A program made the translations under genes and the position numbers. A DNA stretch of 64,000 nt, from positions 36,028 through 100,027 of the forward strand of contig JAMOBD010000004.1 of NCBI GenBank assembly GCA_039908345.1, given 5' to 3'. The notes beneath the pieces are model-generated. The model saw only the letters and a program-made list of their open reading frames with translations, did not search any database and was not told the DNA's origin. This stretch comes from Magnetospirillum sp. WYHS-4 (GTDB lineage: Bacteria > Pseudomonadota > Alphaproteobacteria > Rhodospirillales > GLO-3). Shown in pieces: positions 8,501 through 18,561 of this stretch (position 1 is the first letter of the stretch; every line of letters starts with the position of its first letter).

Positions 8501-8660
8501 GCTGCGGCTTGATCCGGTAGATGGGCGTGAGCGGCACCTCCATGGGCGCCCCGGCGAATTCGGGGCGCGGCACCAGCAGGTTGCCGGTCATGCTGACGGC
8601 CCACAACAACCACGTGACCAAGGTCGCCACGCCGATCAACTTCAGAAACAAATCGAACAT
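8493..8660 (-). CDS. Small single-span membrane protein, 55 residues
   Basis: A short frame from ATG 8660 to TGA 8493. Residues 4-30 form one hydrophobic segment (LFLKLIGVATLVTWLLWAV), followed by a proline-rich hydrophilic tail (PRPEFAGAPMEVPLTPIYRI). Its last codons overlap the hisN start by 8 bases in the arrangement CATGAGTGA, typical of coupled translation. I do not recognise the family. The coupling and the well-formed membrane span argue that it is real. Confidence 0.6.
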   Translation of the reverse strand: MFDLFLKLIGVATLVTWLLWAVSMTGNLLVPRPEFAGAPMEVPLTPIYRIKPQHE

Positions 8661-8912
8661 CCGTTGGCCCAATCCCCATGAAGCCCATGCGCTTTGCGGC
8701 GCAGTCTACCGCCAAGCCCCGGCCGGTTCAACGGCGGCGGATACGAGTGTCGCCAGCACACGATATGACCGGATTTTGCAGCCTGCGATCCGTTCGGTTC
8801 GATTTGGCCTATCCCCGTTTGCCGGTGGGGCCGATATCCTTCTGATTTCCAGGGATTTTCCGGTCCCCTCCCGTTCCGGGTGACGCCAGGTAACCCCCTG
8901 GCAAAAAAGGAC

Positions 8913-8941
8913 TTGACCTTCGCGTGGAACTAAAATAGAAC
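8913..8941 (+). promoter_or_regulatory. lexA promoter overlapped by an alphaproteobacterial LexA box
   Basis: TTGACC at 8913-8918 is a plausible -35. The perfect direct repeat GAAC-taaaata-GAAC at 8927-8941 is the complement of GTTC-N7-GTTC, the established LexA operator of alphaproteobacteria. It covers the expected -10 (TAGAAC with a 17-bp spacer), so bound LexA would block RNA polymerase. The rest of 8661-9031 holds no gene. Confidence 0.85.
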
Positions 8942-8949
8942 AGTGTTGC

Positions 8950-8964
8950 GTTTGTTGTTTGTTC
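8950..8964 (+). promoter_or_regulatory. Second, imperfect LexA-box-like element
   Basis: GTTT-gttgttt-GTTC differs from the GTTC-N7-GTTC operator at one half-site base and lies 8 bp downstream of the perfect box in the opposite orientation. It may support cooperative autorepression. It could equally be a chance match in a T/G-rich stretch. Confidence 0.4.
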
Positions 8965-9031
8965 GGGCTGGAAGGTTGCGCGGCCCGTTCGGAGCCGTCA
9001 TCCGAAGAACAAGAGAATCGAGGGACGCCCC

Positions 9032-9766
9032 ATGCTGACCAAGAAGCAATACGATTTGCTGATCTTCATCGACCAGCGCCTGCGCGACACCGGCATCTCG
9101 CCGTCCTTCGAGGAAATGAAGGAGGCTCTGCAGCTCAAGTCCAAGTCGGGCATCCACCGCCTGATCACCGGGCTGGAGGAACGGGGTTTCCTGCGCCGCC
9201 TCGCCCACCGGGCGCGGGCCTTGGAAGTCATCCGCCTGCCGGAAAACATGGGGGCCGGGGTCAGCTTGCCAACCCGTGCGCCCTATACCCGACGCATGGC
9301 CCGCGGCCGCAGTGTCCCCTCGCTGTTCCATCGCGGCGAATTCCGTTTGGCCGGCATCAACACCCAGGCACGGCCGCGCGGGGCCTCGGTCGAACTTCCG
9401 CTGTGGGGCAAGATCGCCGCCGGCACGCCCATCGAGGCGTTGCGCGACAATACCGAATTCGTCGAAATCCCGGCCAGCCTGCTTGGGGCTGGCGAACACT
9501 ACGCCCTGGAAGTGGAAGGCGACTCGATGATCGAAGCCGGAATCCACGATGGCGACGTGGTGGTCGTCCGCTACGCCGAGAATGCGGAGAACGGCACCAT
9601 CGTGGTGGCCTTGGTCAACAATGAAGAAGTGACCCTGAAGCGCATGCGCCGAAAAGGCCATGCCGTCGCCCTGGAACCGGCCAACAAAGACTACGAGGTC
9701 CGCGTCTTCGGGCCCGATCAGGTCCGCGTCCAGGGTACCCTGGTGGGACTGATCCGCAAGTATTGA
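9032..9766 (+). CDS. lexA: SOS response repressor LexA
   Basis: 244 residues, the longer alphaproteobacterial form. The N-terminal winged helix (about 1-70) begins MLTKKQYDLLIFI. The self-cleavage site is in GKIAAGTPIEA, the catalytic serine in EGDSMIEAGIHDGD and the lysine in EVTLKRM. It represses DNA-damage genes until RecA-stimulated autocleavage. A LexA box sits in its own promoter. The stretch between the winged helix and the catalytic domain is long and arginine-rich, as in other alphaproteobacterial LexA proteins. Confidence 0.97.
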   Translation: MLTKKQYDLLIFIDQRLRDTGISPSFEEMKEALQLKSKSGIHRLITGLEERGFLRRLAHRARALEVIRLPENMGAGVSLPTRAPYTRRMARGRSVPSLFHRGEFRLAGINTQARPRGASVELPLWGKIAAGTPIEALRDNTEFVEIPASLLGAGEHYALEVEGDSMIEAGIHDGDVVVVRYAENAENGTIVVALVNNEEVTLKRMRRKGHAVALEPANKDYEVRVFGPDQVRVQGTLVGLIRKY

Positions 9767-9770
9767 TGCG

Positions 9771-9798
9771 GGCCAACACACGAACTGATTCGTTGGCC
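9771..9798 (+). terminator. Bulged hairpin between convergent lexA and comEC
   Basis: GGCCAA...TTGGCC encloses a second stem CGAA-ctga-TTCG with a 4-base bulge, directly after the lexA stop. There is no T-run, so a termination role is only probable. Confidence 0.35.
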
Positions 9799-9855
9799 GG
9801 TATCGAGCGGCCGTTGAGGAGGCGGCGCCCGGCGCGGGTGGTTTCCTTCTAGTTC

Positions 9856-12015
9856 CTACAACCCCTTGTCGCGGCTGCGGGGCCGGATCACCCAGGGGCG
9901 GTTCCCCCGGTTGCCGTTGACGCTTTCCACCCGGATGCGCCCATCGCCTTCCACCCAGAGGGCATGGGCGCCTTCGCGCCAAAGGTCGAAGCGGTCGATG
10001 ACCACCTGCGGCCCCCGGCAGGTCCTTCGGATCGGCACCAAGCTGATTACAGCGTCTGCCATCCGGCAATCTTCCAGCAGCGCCCCCGGCTGGCGGACCA
10101 GGGCCAGGCTGCGGCCTCCGGTGCGCAGCACACAGCCCAGGGAATCGCAACGCAGGCGGTCTCCTCCCTCCTCTTCCTCGGCCTCATCCCAGGGCGTCTC
10201 GTCCTCCAGGCCGGCGCGTTGCAACCAAGCCTCGCGCTCGAACCGCCCTGCCGCCAGGCTGGAAACGGATAGGCCGCCATCGGCGGTGCGTACCGCCAGC
10301 AGCTTGCCCTGGCCATCCACCAGGACATCGGGCAGGCGGCCGGAAAGGCTCAACAGGATACCCGCCGCGACTCCCGCCAATCCCCAAAGGCGCACGGGGC
10401 GCCGCCACAAGGAGAGCCACAGCCCGCCGGCCGTCATGGCGGTCAGGGCGGCCACGGGCATGGTCGGCAGAACGACGGCGGCACCGGGCCAGGCGGCAAC
10501 GGTCTCCGCTCCCCAGATCACCAGGTCGACGCCCCAGCCCAGCGGCACCAGGGCCCAATCCTCCAGGCCGAAGGGCATGAGCAGGAAGGCCAGGACCGCC
10601 CAAGGCATGATCCAGAACGAGGTCGCCGGGATGGCGATCAGATTGCCGGCGATGCCGTAGAGCGCCAGCCGGTTGAAGTGGTAGACGCCATAGGGCGTGG
10701 TGGCCAGCGTCGCGATCAGGGTGGTGAGCAGGATGCCGGCCGGATAGGCGACCAGACGCCAAGCCAGAGGCCGCGTCTCGGCAGGTCGCTCGCGCCGCCG
10801 GTCGGCCAACCACTCGTAGGCGGCAATCAACGCCACCACGGCCCCAAAGGACATCTGGAAGCTGGCTTCCAGGAGGCTTTCCGGACGGAACAGCAGAATG
10901 GCCGCCGCCGCCCAAGCAACCAAGCGCATGGACAGGACGCGCCGGTCCAGCAGCACGCCGGCCAGGACCAGCAGGATCATCAGGAAGGAACGGACCGTCG
11001 GGACCGTCGCCCCGGCCAGCAGGGAATAGAACAAGGCGCCGCCGATGGCCGCCGCCGCCGCCCACTTCTTGATCGGATGGCGCAAGGCGATGAAGGGGAT
11101 CAGGGCCAGCAGGCCGCGCAGGCCGACAAACAGGATGCCCGCCACCAGCCCGATATGCAGGCCGGAAATGGACAGCAGGTGGGCAAGCCCGGAATCCCGG
11201 ATGGCGTCCATGAGGTCTTCCGGGATGGCGCCCCGCTCGCCCGACATCAGAGCCGCCGCGATGGCGCCGCGCGGCCCTTCCAGGGTGGCGAGGATGCGTT
11301 GGGTGATGCGATGGCGCAGGTCGGCCATGGCCTCGGCGAAATCGTCGATACCGCGCCGCCCGGCCTCGCGGGGGGCCACCACTTCGGCCTTGCCCACCGC
11401 GTAGCCCACCCCGCCCAGTTCCATGAAATAGGCCATGCGCTGGAAATCGAAGGCGCCGGGCGCGTTGGGCGCCCGGGGCGGCGCCAGCACGGCCTTCACC
11501 CGGAGCCAGTCCCCGGCGGAAAAGTCCGGCTGTTCCCCCTTCAGGGTCAAGCGCACCCTTTCAGGCGTCCGTTCCGGCCCCAGACCGGCGACCTGAAGCC
11601 GTTCCAGCAGAGCGCGCCGCCCCTTTTCCAGGCTTTCCACCAGCACCACCCGCCCGGCGACCTGGGCCGGCCCCAGCCGTTCGTCGAGACTGGGCGCCGC
11701 CACCAGGGCCGTTCGCCATTCGGCCACCGCGAACCCAAGTGCCACCGTCCCCAGGGCGGTGGCCAATAGGAAAAGCCGTTCCACCCGCGCCGCCAGCAGC
11801 GCGACGCCCACCAATGCCGGCCCAACCCAAAGGACCGGTTCGGCCGGCAAGGCGAAGTAGAGGCCGATCCCCACCCCCAGCAACGCCGGCAGCCAGAGCA
11901 CCCAACGGTCGGCGTCCGCGGTCATCTGAGCCCTGGGACCCCGCAATGCAGCACGAAGCCACTCGCAACCGGAGGCCCAAGGATTGCCAGGATGTGAGTT
12001 AACCGGTAGGTTCAT
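9856..12015 (-). CDS. comEC: ComEC/Rec2-family DNA internalisation membrane protein
   Basis: 719 residues starting at ATG 12015; the frame is open further back, but only antisense to gltX. Several N-terminal hydrophobic spans are followed by a soluble DUF4131-like region (about 120-230). The multi-span competence core contains SGLAHLLSISGLHIGL near 265-285 and several further helices to about 590. The C-terminal ~130 residues are soluble but show no HxHxDH metal motif, so the metallo-beta-lactamase domain of full-length ComEC appears absent or degenerate. The protein forms the inner-membrane channel for single-stranded DNA uptake. It is divergent from gltX across an 81-base gap. Confidence 0.9.
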   Translation of the reverse strand: MNLPVNSHPGNPWASGCEWLRAALRGPRAQMTADADRWVLWLPALLGVGIGLYFALPAEPVLWVGPALVGVALLAARVERLFLLATALGTVALGFAVAEWRTALVAAPSLDERLGPAQVAGRVVLVESLEKGRRALLERLQVAGLGPERTPERVRLTLKGEQPDFSAGDWLRVKAVLAPPRAPNAPGAFDFQRMAYFMELGGVGYAVGKAEVVAPREAGRRGIDDFAEAMADLRHRITQRILATLEGPRGAIAAALMSGERGAIPEDLMDAIRDSGLAHLLSISGLHIGLVAGILFVGLRGLLALIPFIALRHPIKKWAAAAAIGGALFYSLLAGATVPTVRSFLMILLVLAGVLLDRRVLSMRLVAWAAAAILLFRPESLLEASFQMSFGAVVALIAAYEWLADRRRERPAETRPLAWRLVAYPAGILLTTLIATLATTPYGVYHFNRLALYGIAGNLIAIPATSFWIMPWAVLAFLLMPFGLEDWALVPLGWGVDLVIWGAETVAAWPGAAVVLPTMPVAALTAMTAGGLWLSLWRRPVRLWGLAGVAAGILLSLSGRLPDVLVDGQGKLLAVRTADGGLSVSSLAAGRFEREAWLQRAGLEDETPWDEAEEEEGGDRLRCDSLGCVLRTGGRSLALVRQPGALLEDCRMADAVISLVPIRRTCRGPQVVIDRFDLWREGAHALWVEGDGRIRVESVNGNRGNRPWVIRPRSRDKGL

Positions 12016-12046
12016 ATCCGCATTCTGGTTGCTGCGCCTGCGAACG

Positions 12047-12068
12047 GGATGTAATGTGGTGTACATCC
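12047..12068. promoter_or_regulatory. Inverted repeat in the comEC-gltX divergent promoter region
   Basis: GGATGTA (12047-12053) and TACATCC (12062-12068) form a perfect 7-bp inverted repeat with an 8-base spacer, midway between two divergent start codons. It has the shape of a dimeric operator; no regulator can be named. Confidence 0.4.
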
Positions 12069-12096
12069 GACGCGAACTACTGTACCAAATCGCGCC

Positions 12097-13506
12097 ATGA
12101 CAGTCGTTACCCGCTTTGCCCCCTCGCCCACCGGCTTCCTCCATATCGGGGGCGCCCGGACTGCGCTGTTCAACTGGCTGTTCGCCAAGCACCATGGCGG
12201 AAAGTTCCTGCTGCGCATCGAAGACACCGACCGCGCCCGCTCCACCCAGGCGGCGGTGGACGCCATCCTGGACGGCCTGAAGTGGCTGGGGCTGGACTGG
12301 GACGGCGAAGCCATATCGCAGTTCGCCCGTGCCGAGCGCCATGCCGAGGCGGCCCGGCGCCTGGTCGCCGAGGGCAAGGCCTATCACTGCTACTGCTCTC
12401 CCGAGGAACTCCAGGCGATGCGCGATGCGGCCATCGCCGAGAAGCGGCCGGCGCGCTACGATGGCCGCTGGCGCGACCGCGATCCCTCCGAAGCCCCGGC
12501 CGGCGTCAAGCCGGTGATCCGCCTCAAGGCGCCGCTCTCCGGCGAGACGGTCATCCAGGACGCCATCCAGGGCGAGGTCAAGGTCGCCAACGACCAGTTG
12601 GACGACATGATCCTGCTGCGCGCCGACGGCACGCCCACCTACATGCTGGCGGTGGTGGTCGACGACCACGACATGGGCGTCACCCACATCGTGCGCGGCG
12701 ACGACCACTTGACCAACGCCTTCCGCCAGTACCAGCTTTACCAGGCGCTGGGCTGGGAGCATCCGCTGTTCGCCCACATGCCGCTGATGCACGGGGCCGA
12801 CGGCGCCAAACTGTCCAAACGCCACGGCGCGGTGGGCATCGAATGGTACCGTGACCAGGGCTTCCTGCCGGAAGCCATGCGCAACTACCTGCTGCGTATC
12901 GGCTGGAGCCACGGCAACGACGAGATCATCTCCACCGAACAAGCCATCGAATGGTTCGACCTGGACGGCGTCGGCCGGGCGGCGGCCCGCTTCGACCTGG
13001 CCAAGCTGACCAACCTGAATGCCCACTATATCCGCCAGGCGGACGACGCCCGCCTTGCCGACCTGATCCTGGCCAAGGTCCGGGAACGGGTCGGTGGCCC
13101 CGTGGCGCCGGAGGCGGAATCGCGCCTCGCGGCCGGCATGAAGGGCCTCAAGGAACGGGCCAAGACCTTGGTGGAACTGGCGGACAGTGCGGCTTTCTAC
13201 GCCCGCGTCCGGCCGCTCGTCCTCAACGACAAGGCGGCCAAGCTCCTGGAAGGCGAAGGAGCCGCCCGCTTGGCGGCGCTCCGCGACCGTTTGAGCGGCT
13301 TGGGCGACTGGAAGGAAGCGGCCCTTGAAGAGGAGGCACGAGGCTTCGCGGAAGCCGCCGGGCTCAAGCTGGGAGACGTGGCGCAGCCCTTGCGGGCGGC
13401 GCTATCGGGTTCCAACGTCTCGCCGCCGGTCTTCGCGGTGGCGGCGATCCTGGGACGCGACGAGACCTTGGGGCGGATCGGGGACGCCCTCGGGGGGAAT
13501 GGTTGA
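12097..13506 (+). CDS. gltX: Glutamyl-tRNA synthetase
   Basis: 469 residues. The class I signature HIGH-type motif is in [17 protein letters not shown] (about 9-25) and the KMSKS-type motif is KLSKRHG (about 239-245). It charges tRNA-Glu in the cytoplasm, and many alphaproteobacteria carry a second paralogue that also charges tRNA-Gln. The C-terminal anticodon-binding region is intact. The comEC-gltX-gltA order is a well-known alphaproteobacterial neighbourhood, which supports the chromosomal core nature of this segment. Confidence 0.97.
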   Translation: MTVVTRFAPSPTGFLHIGGARTALFNWLFAKHHGGKFLLRIEDTDRARSTQAAVDAILDGLKWLGLDWDGEAISQFARAERHAEAARRLVAEGKAYHCYCSPEELQAMRDAAIAEKRPARYDGRWRDRDPSEAPAGVKPVIRLKAPLSGETVIQDAIQGEVKVANDQLDDMILLRADGTPTYMLAVVVDDHDMGVTHIVRGDDHLTNAFRQYQLYQALGWEHPLFAHMPLMHGADGAKLSKRHGAVGIEWYRDQGFLPEAMRNYLLRIGWSHGNDEIISTEQAIEWFDLDGVGRAAARFDLAKLTNLNAHYIRQADDARLADLILAKVRERVGGPVAPEAESRLAAGMKGLKERAKTLVELADSAAFYARVRPLVLNDKAAKLLEGEGAARLAALRDRLSGLGDWKEAALEEEARGFAEAAGLKLGDVAQPLRAALSGSNVSPPVFAVAAILGRDETLGRIGDALGGNG

Positions 13507-13585
13507 AGAGGCGGGGCTACCTGCCCAAGTACCGATCAGATGCAACGGATCGTCTCAACGGGATAGACATGGGGATATGGCGGCC

Positions 13586-14899
13586 ATGACCGACACCACC
13601 GACACCAAGCGGGAAACCGTGACGCTCACCGACAACCGGTCGGGCAAGGCGTGGGAGTTCCCGATCCTCAAGGGGTCGACCGGCCCCGAAGTGATCGACG
13701 TACGGCGTCTCTATCAGGATACCGGCTTTTTCACCTACGACCCCGGCTTCACCTCGACGGGCAGTTGCGAATCCAAGATCACCTATATCGACGGCGACGT
13801 CGGCATCCTGCGCTACCGCGGCTACCCCATCGAGCAGTTGGCGGAACATTCCAACTTCCTGGAAACCTGCTACCTGCTGCTATACGGCCACCTGCCGACG
13901 CCCGACGAATGGGCGCACTTCGAGCACGACATCCGCTACCACACCATGATGCACGAGCAGATGCAGTTCTTCTTCCGCGGGTTCCGCCGCGACTCGCATC
14001 CCATGGCGGTGATGGTGGGCATCGTGGGCGCGCTGTCGGCCTTCTACCACGACAGCCTGGACATCAATAATCCCAACCACCGCATGATCGCCTCCTACCG
14101 CATGATCGCGAAGATGCCGACCATCGCGGCGGCAGCCTACAAGTATTCGATCGGCCAACCCTTCGTCTATCCGTGCAACAAGCTTGGCTATGCGGCCAAC
14201 TTCCTGCACATGATGTTCTCCAACCCCTGCGAGCCCTACGAGGTCGATCCCATCATCGCCCGCGCCATGGATCGCATCCTGATCCTGCATGCGGACCACG
14301 AGCAGAATGCCTCCACCTCGACGGTGCGCCTGGCCGGCTCCTCGGGCGCCAATCCGTTCGCCTGCATCGCGGCCGGCATCGCCTCGCTCTGGGGGCCGGC
14401 GCACGGCGGCGCCAACGAGGCCGTGCTGACCATGCTCACCGAAATCGGCAGCGTGGATCGTGTCCCCGAATATATCAAGCGGGCCAAGGACAAGAACGAT
14501 TCCTTCCGCCTGATGGGCTTCGGCCACCGGGTCTACAAGAACTACGACCCGCGCGCCAAGATCATGCGCCAGACCTGCCACGAGGTGCTGGACGTGCTGG
14601 GCAAGCGGGACGAGCCCCTGCTCAAACTGGCCATGGAACTGGAGCGCATCGCGCTGGAAGACGAGTACTTCGTCGGGAAGAAGCTCTATCCCAACGTCGA
14701 TTTCTACTCGGGCATCATCTTCCAGGCTCTCGGCATCCCGACATCGATGTTCACCGTGTTGTTCGCGGTGGCCCGTATTGTCGGCTGGGTCGCCCAGTGG
14801 AACGAGATGATCGAAGATCCCACTCAGAAGATCGGCCGCCCCCGTCAGCTCTACACCGGCGCCGTCGAACGGCCCTACCTGCCGATGGACAAGCGCTGA
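13586..14899 (+). CDS. gltA: Citrate synthase
   Basis: 437 residues from ATG 13586. I prefer this start because GGGGA lies 10 bases upstream and the product begins [11 protein letters not shown] like other alphaproteobacterial enzymes; ATG 13577 is an alternative. Catalytic elements are [23 protein letters not shown] and [15 protein letters not shown]. It condenses acetyl-CoA and oxaloacetate in the TCA cycle. It is the type II hexameric form, with an N-terminal extension of about 50 residues. It is followed immediately by a strong terminator. Confidence 0.97.
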   Translation: MTDTTDTKRETVTLTDNRSGKAWEFPILKGSTGPEVIDVRRLYQDTGFFTYDPGFTSTGSCESKITYIDGDVGILRYRGYPIEQLAEHSNFLETCYLLLYGHLPTPDEWAHFEHDIRYHTMMHEQMQFFFRGFRRDSHPMAVMVGIVGALSAFYHDSLDINNPNHRMIASYRMIAKMPTIAAAAYKYSIGQPFVYPCNKLGYAANFLHMMFSNPCEPYEVDPIIARAMDRILILHADHEQNASTSTVRLAGSSGANPFACIAAGIASLWGPAHGGANEAVLTMLTEIGSVDRVPEYIKRAKDKNDSFRLMGFGHRVYKNYDPRAKIMRQTCHEVLDVLGKRDEPLLKLAMELERIALEDEYFVGKKLYPNVDFYSGIIFQALGIPTSMFTVLFAVARIVGWVAQWNEMIEDPTQKIGRPRQLYTGAVERPYLPMDKR

Positions 14900-14908
14900 T
14901 AGAATCAA

Positions 14909-14932
14909 GAAGGGGGCCGCGAGGCCCCCTTC
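14909..14932 (+). terminator. Terminator after gltA
   Basis: A perfect 10-bp stem GAAGGGGGCC / GGCCCCCTTC with a 4-base GCGA loop starts 9 bases after the gltA stop. The downstream tract is CCCGCTTTC, with few Ts. Confidence 0.75.
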
Positions 14933-15045
14933 CCGCTTTCCGGGAAAGCTCTTGCCCCGATCTTTCCACATTTTCGGCGAAATTCCGCCACGATGGCGAG
15001 GTCATATCGTCCCCGACCGGCAAGCCCGCCGGAGGGGAGGAGAAA

Positions 15046-15375
15046 ATGTCGAAGCCGTTCCGCCATACCAGGATCGCGATGCTTATCGGCCTGGGAAGCT
15101 TGGGTTTGTCGGCCTGCACCATGAACGATCTGGCTGGCCTCGCGGATGCCATGTACGGCGCCGGCCCTTACGGCGGCGTTTCCGGCTATCCCGCCCAGCC
15201 GGCTTACGCCGCGCCGCCCAGCCCCACCTATTATCCGGTCGTCGTGCAGGCACCGAACCCGGCTCATGCCTATGACGTCCCCGCAAGGTCTCGGAACCCC
15301 TATGCCGCACCGGACCGCCGGGACGACCGAAGCCGGCGGGAGCACGGCCGGAACCGTGACCGGGGTTGGCGCTGA
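15046..15375 (+). CDS. Small putative lipoprotein, proline/tyrosine-rich
   Basis: 109 residues behind a strong GGAGGGGAGGAG site. A basic N-terminus and hydrophobic stretch end in the lipobox GLSAC (Cys24), predicting lipidation and envelope anchoring. The mature part is low complexity: G/Y/P/A-rich (GYPAQPAYAAPPSPTYYPV) and then an Arg/Asp/Asn-rich end (RRDDRSRREHGRNRD). I do not recognise a family. The interval 14933-15045 upstream shows nothing else. Confidence 0.72.
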   Translation: MSKPFRHTRIAMLIGLGSLGLSACTMNDLAGLADAMYGAGPYGGVSGYPAQPAYAAPPSPTYYPVVVQAPNPAHAYDVPARSRNPYAAPDRRDDRSRREHGRNRDRGWR

Positions 15376-15441
15376 ACCCTATTTGCACGAATTTCCGCGA
15401 TGGGCCGGCCGGAACCGCTGGGTTCGCCGTCTCGGGCGGCT

Positions 15442-16428
15442 TCATCCGGTGGCGAAGTCCTTGGTGGCGGTCCCATCCTTCTCGTAGCCCCGCACCCGCA
15501 GGGTTCCAAGTGCCGCGTTGGCAACCGCGGCCAGGCGGGTGGTGGGGTTGAGAATGGGCGGGGAGACCCAGTCGAAGCCGTCGGGGGCCCCGTTCGTCCG
15601 ACAGGCTTCCATCCGCGCCAAGCGGCCGGGGCTGTCCCAGCCGCGGTCGTGGCCGGCTTGCGGCCATTTCAGCCAGCGATTGGCGATGCTGCCCGGTCCG
15701 TCGTGGACCCAGGCTTCGTCCTCGGTTCGTTCGATCACGCAGCATTCGCCCGGCTCCCGGCCGCTCAAGGTATAGAAGACGGGGGCGCAGACCGGGGTGG
15801 ACATCAGCATGTCGCGGGCGTCGTCGTAGGCGGCGCAGGTCTCGCAAACCTGGCGCAGCAGGTGACTGGGTGGCTGTTCGCGGCGCGACAGCACCCGCAG
15901 CCGATTGAGCAGCCAGTCGGCCGGCTTGACGAAGGTCAGGCGACGCATGGGCGGCACGTTGATGGCGGCGGAGAAGCGGCCGGGCGCCATGGCCGTCAAC
16001 ACCCCGGCATATCCGGGCCAAGTGACCGACAGGAAGCGACCCGCCGTGCCCTCCATGCCGGCCACCACCAAGCTGCGGCCCAGGCCGTCCAGCGGCCAGT
16101 CGAGGGTGCGGAGAAGCCGGTTGCCGACACCGCAGGGGTCGGCGACAACGCCGGTGGTGCAGGCCCATTCGAAGCTGAAGTTCAGCGCCCAGGCCCCGAC
16201 CGGCGCCGCCAGTTCGGCGACGGCGGCGATCTCCGGCACGTAGGGCGTGGCGGCCTTGGCGAACCAGCGTCTGGCGAGGTGGTCGCCCAGGCGCAGCAGA
16301 GGCTCGGTATAAAGCTTGCGGGCGCCGTCCAGCAGCTCCTCCAGCCGTTCCGGCTCCTCCTCGATGAGCAGGATGGGGCCGGCGCGGCCGACCTCGATCA
16401 GCGGGATGGTCGGCAGGTCAGTAGGCAT
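15442..16428 (-). CDS. Putative N-terminal-nucleophile (Ntn) cysteine hydrolase
   Basis: 328 residues from ATG 16428, overlapping the end of gshA by 11 bases. After an ~89-residue leader comes [20 protein letters not shown] and then RTLDWP. This resembles the acid ceramidase / NAAA / choloylglycine hydrolase pattern, where a cysteine (here Cys90) becomes the new N-terminus after autocleavage, followed by a conserved Asp in LDW. Downstream, [20 protein letters not shown] and a central Asn (AINVPP) fit that fold. It is presumably an amidase. Tight coupling to glutathione synthesis hints at a thiol or gamma-glutamyl substrate, which is inference. Confidence 0.65.
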   Translation of the reverse strand: MPTDLPTIPLIEVGRAGPILLIEEEPERLEELLDGARKLYTEPLLRLGDHLARRWFAKAATPYVPEIAAVAELAAPVGAWALNFSFEWACTTGVVADPCGVGNRLLRTLDWPLDGLGRSLVVAGMEGTAGRFLSVTWPGYAGVLTAMAPGRFSAAINVPPMRRLTFVKPADWLLNRLRVLSRREQPPSHLLRQVCETCAAYDDARDMLMSTPVCAPVFYTLSGREPGECCVIERTEDEAWVHDGPGSIANRWLKWPQAGHDRGWDSPGRLARMEACRTNGAPDGFDWVSPPILNPTTRLAAVANAALGTLRVRGYEKDGTATKDFATG

Positions 16429-17785
16429 ATTCGCGGAATACCGGATCGACGCTGCCCTTCCAGCGCCGTTCGTAGGCGAACAGCAGCTCCTCGGCCAGGG
16501 TGAAGCCGGAATCGGCGATCTGGAACAGGGGATTGAGAAAATGGGTCTCGTCCCGTCCCAAGGCGTCGAAGCGCTTGCGGTGGCAAAGCCCGCGGTGGGC
16601 CAATTCCAACACGTCGATGGCGATGTCGCCCACCGAAGTGCCGCGAAAGGGCGTGTTGAGCGCCAGATAGGGCACTTCCCGGCGCAACTCCTGGATTTCG
16701 GCCGGAGTCCAGTCCTTGACCATCTGCCAGGCGGCATCCCGCGACACCGGGTCGTAGAGCAGCCCGGTCCAGAAGGCCGACAAGGCGCAAAGCCGGTTCC
16801 AGGGCCCGCCGTCGGCGCCCCGCATTTCCAGATAGCGCTTGAGCCGCACCTCGGGGAACAGGGTGCTCAGGTGGTTGGCCCAGTCGGCCAGGGTCGGCCG
16901 TTCGCCCGCCAAGGCGGGAAGCCTGGCGTCCATGAAGTCGCGGAACGACTGGCCGGAGGCGTCGATGTAGCGTCCGTCCCGGTAGACGAAGTACATGGGC
17001 ACGTCGAGGGCGTAGTCCACGTAGCGCTCGAAGCCGAACCCGTCCTCGAAGACGAAGGCGGGGATGCCGCTACGCGCCCCGTCCGTGTCGGTCCAGACGT
17101 GGCTGCGGTAGCTGAGGAACCCCGACGGCTTGCCCTCCTTGAAGGGCGAATTGGCCCACAACGCGGTGGCGATGGGCTGCAGTGCCAGCGAGACGCGGAA
17201 CATCTGTACCATGGTGGCCTCGCTGGAAAAGTCCAGGTTGACCTGCACGGTGCAGGTGGCCTGCATCATCTCCAGCCCCTTGCCGCCCACCTTGGGCATG
17301 TAGTCCCGCATGATCTTGTAGCGGCCCTTGGGCATCCAGGGCATTTCGGCCAAGGGCCACTTGGGCTGATAGCCCAGCCCCAAAAAGCCGATGCCCATCT
17401 CGCCGGCCAGGATCTTCACTTGGCGCAGGTGTTCCTGCAACTCGGTGCAGGTCTCGTGGATGTCCTGGACGGGGGCACCCGACAGTTCCACCTGTCCGGC
17501 CGGTTCCAGAGATACGAAACCGCCCCCGGCGTCCTTCAAGGCGATGACGTTCCCGCCTTCGAGGATGGGCTGCCAGCCAAAGCGGGAAAGCCCCGTCAGC
17601 AGCGCGCGGATGCCCCGCCCGCCCTCGTAGTCCAGCGGCCGCAGATCCTCCAGGCGGTAGGCGAACTTCTCATGCTCGGTGCCGATGCGCCAGGCTTCGG
17701 GCGGCTTGCAGCCGGCCTCCATGTATTCGACCAGCGTCCGCTTGGAGGCGACGATCTCGCTCTGGCCCTCGACGACACCCGACAT
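16418..17785 (-). CDS. gshA: Glutamate-cysteine ligase, plant/alphaproteobacterial type
   Basis: 455 residues. Characteristic segments of the plant-type GCS2-like ligase are [11 protein letters not shown] (about 33-43), [18 protein letters not shown] and [14 protein letters not shown]. It makes gamma-glutamylcysteine, the first step of glutathione synthesis. ATG follows GGAGCTAGAACC. The gene sits 4 bases after the rsmE stop, an rsmE-gshA order shared by many alphaproteobacteria. gshB is not in the window. Confidence 0.95.
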   Translation of the reverse strand: MSGVVEGQSEIVASKRTLVEYMEAGCKPPEAWRIGTEHEKFAYRLEDLRPLDYEGGRGIRALLTGLSRFGWQPILEGGNVIALKDAGGGFVSLEPAGQVELSGAPVQDIHETCTELQEHLRQVKILAGEMGIGFLGLGYQPKWPLAEMPWMPKGRYKIMRDYMPKVGGKGLEMMQATCTVQVNLDFSSEATMVQMFRVSLALQPIATALWANSPFKEGKPSGFLSYRSHVWTDTDGARSGIPAFVFEDGFGFERYVDYALDVPMYFVYRDGRYIDASGQSFRDFMDARLPALAGERPTLADWANHLSTLFPEVRLKRYLEMRGADGGPWNRLCALSAFWTGLLYDPVSRDAAWQMVKDWTPAEIQELRREVPYLALNTPFRGTSVGDIAIDVLELAHRGLCHRKRFDALGRDETHFLNPLFQIADSGFTLAEELLFAYERRWKGSVDPVFREYAY

Positions 17786-17789
17786 GGTT

Positions 17790-18542
17790 CTAGCTCCTTG
17801 GCTTCTTCGTCCAATCGCCCCGGAAGGCCTGACCGATGGCCAGGGCCGCCAGGGCCGCCGTTTCGGCGCGCAGGATGCGCGGCCCCAGGCCGATCTTGAC
17901 AACAAGGGAATAACGGGCCAACCCGTCAAGCTCCATCGTGGCGAATCCCCCTTCCGGCCCGACCAGCAAGCCCCAGGAAGCCAAGTCCGGCCGCGCCGCC
18001 AGGGCGTCGGCCAAGGGGCCGCCGCCGCCCGTTTCGTCGGAGACGAAAAGCAGCCGGCTCGGCGGCCAGGATTCCAGGAGCCGATCAAGGGAGCACGGCT
18101 CCGCCACATCGGGCACCGACAAGCGTTCGCATTGTTCCGCCGCTTCCACGGCCTGCGCCGCCAGGCGGTCCCGGTTCACCCGTCCGGCGGCGGTATGGCG
18201 GGTGAAGACCGGCAGCAGGCGGGCGACGCCCAATTCGGTCGCCTTTTCCACCAGGAAGTCGGTGCGATCCTTCTTGAGCGGCGCGAAGGCCAGCCAGATG
18301 TCGGGCTCGGAAACCTGGGGCCGAAACTGGGTCTCGACCCGCAACAGCGCTTTGTTCTTGCCGAACGAAATGGCGGTCGCCCGCCATTCGCCGTCGCGGC
18401 CGTTGAACAGGGCGACGGCGTCTCCGGTGGCGAGACGCAGGACGTGGGCGAGGTAATGCGCCTGGTTGGGCGCGGGCGCGATTTCGGCGCCTTCGGCCAG
18501 CGGGGCGGAGACGAACAGCCGTGCCTTGGTGTCGGAAGCCAT
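17790..18542 (-). CDS. rsmE: 16S rRNA m3U1498 methyltransferase RsmE
   Basis: 250 residues from ATG 18542 ([11 protein letters not shown]). A start 12 codons earlier would run into the divergent ubiA start. The PUA-like N-terminus is followed by a SPOUT methyltransferase domain with the knot motifs LLVGPEGGF and [15 protein letters not shown]. It methylates U1498 of 16S rRNA. It forms a transcription unit with gshA (4-base gap). Confidence 0.95.
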   Translation of the reverse strand: MASDTKARLFVSAPLAEGAEIAPAPNQAHYLAHVLRLATGDAVALFNGRDGEWRATAISFGKNKALLRVETQFRPQVSEPDIWLAFAPLKKDRTDFLVEKATELGVARLLPVFTRHTAAGRVNRDRLAAQAVEAAEQCERLSVPDVAEPCSLDRLLESWPPSRLLFVSDETGGGGPLADALAARPDLASWGLLVGPEGGFATMELDGLARYSLVVKIGLGPRILRAETAALAALAIGQAFRGDWTKKPRS

Positions 18543-18561
18543 GGATGGTATTAGTTCAGCC

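Noticed and set aside
12016..13026. N-terminal extension of comEC over gltX
   Set aside because: The open frame continues but encodes only sequence antisense to gltX; the protein family begins close to ATG 12015.
13577..13585. ATG 13577 as the gltA start
   Set aside because: The purine-rich site is only 2 bases from it, too close for a ribosome; ATG 13586 has proper spacing.
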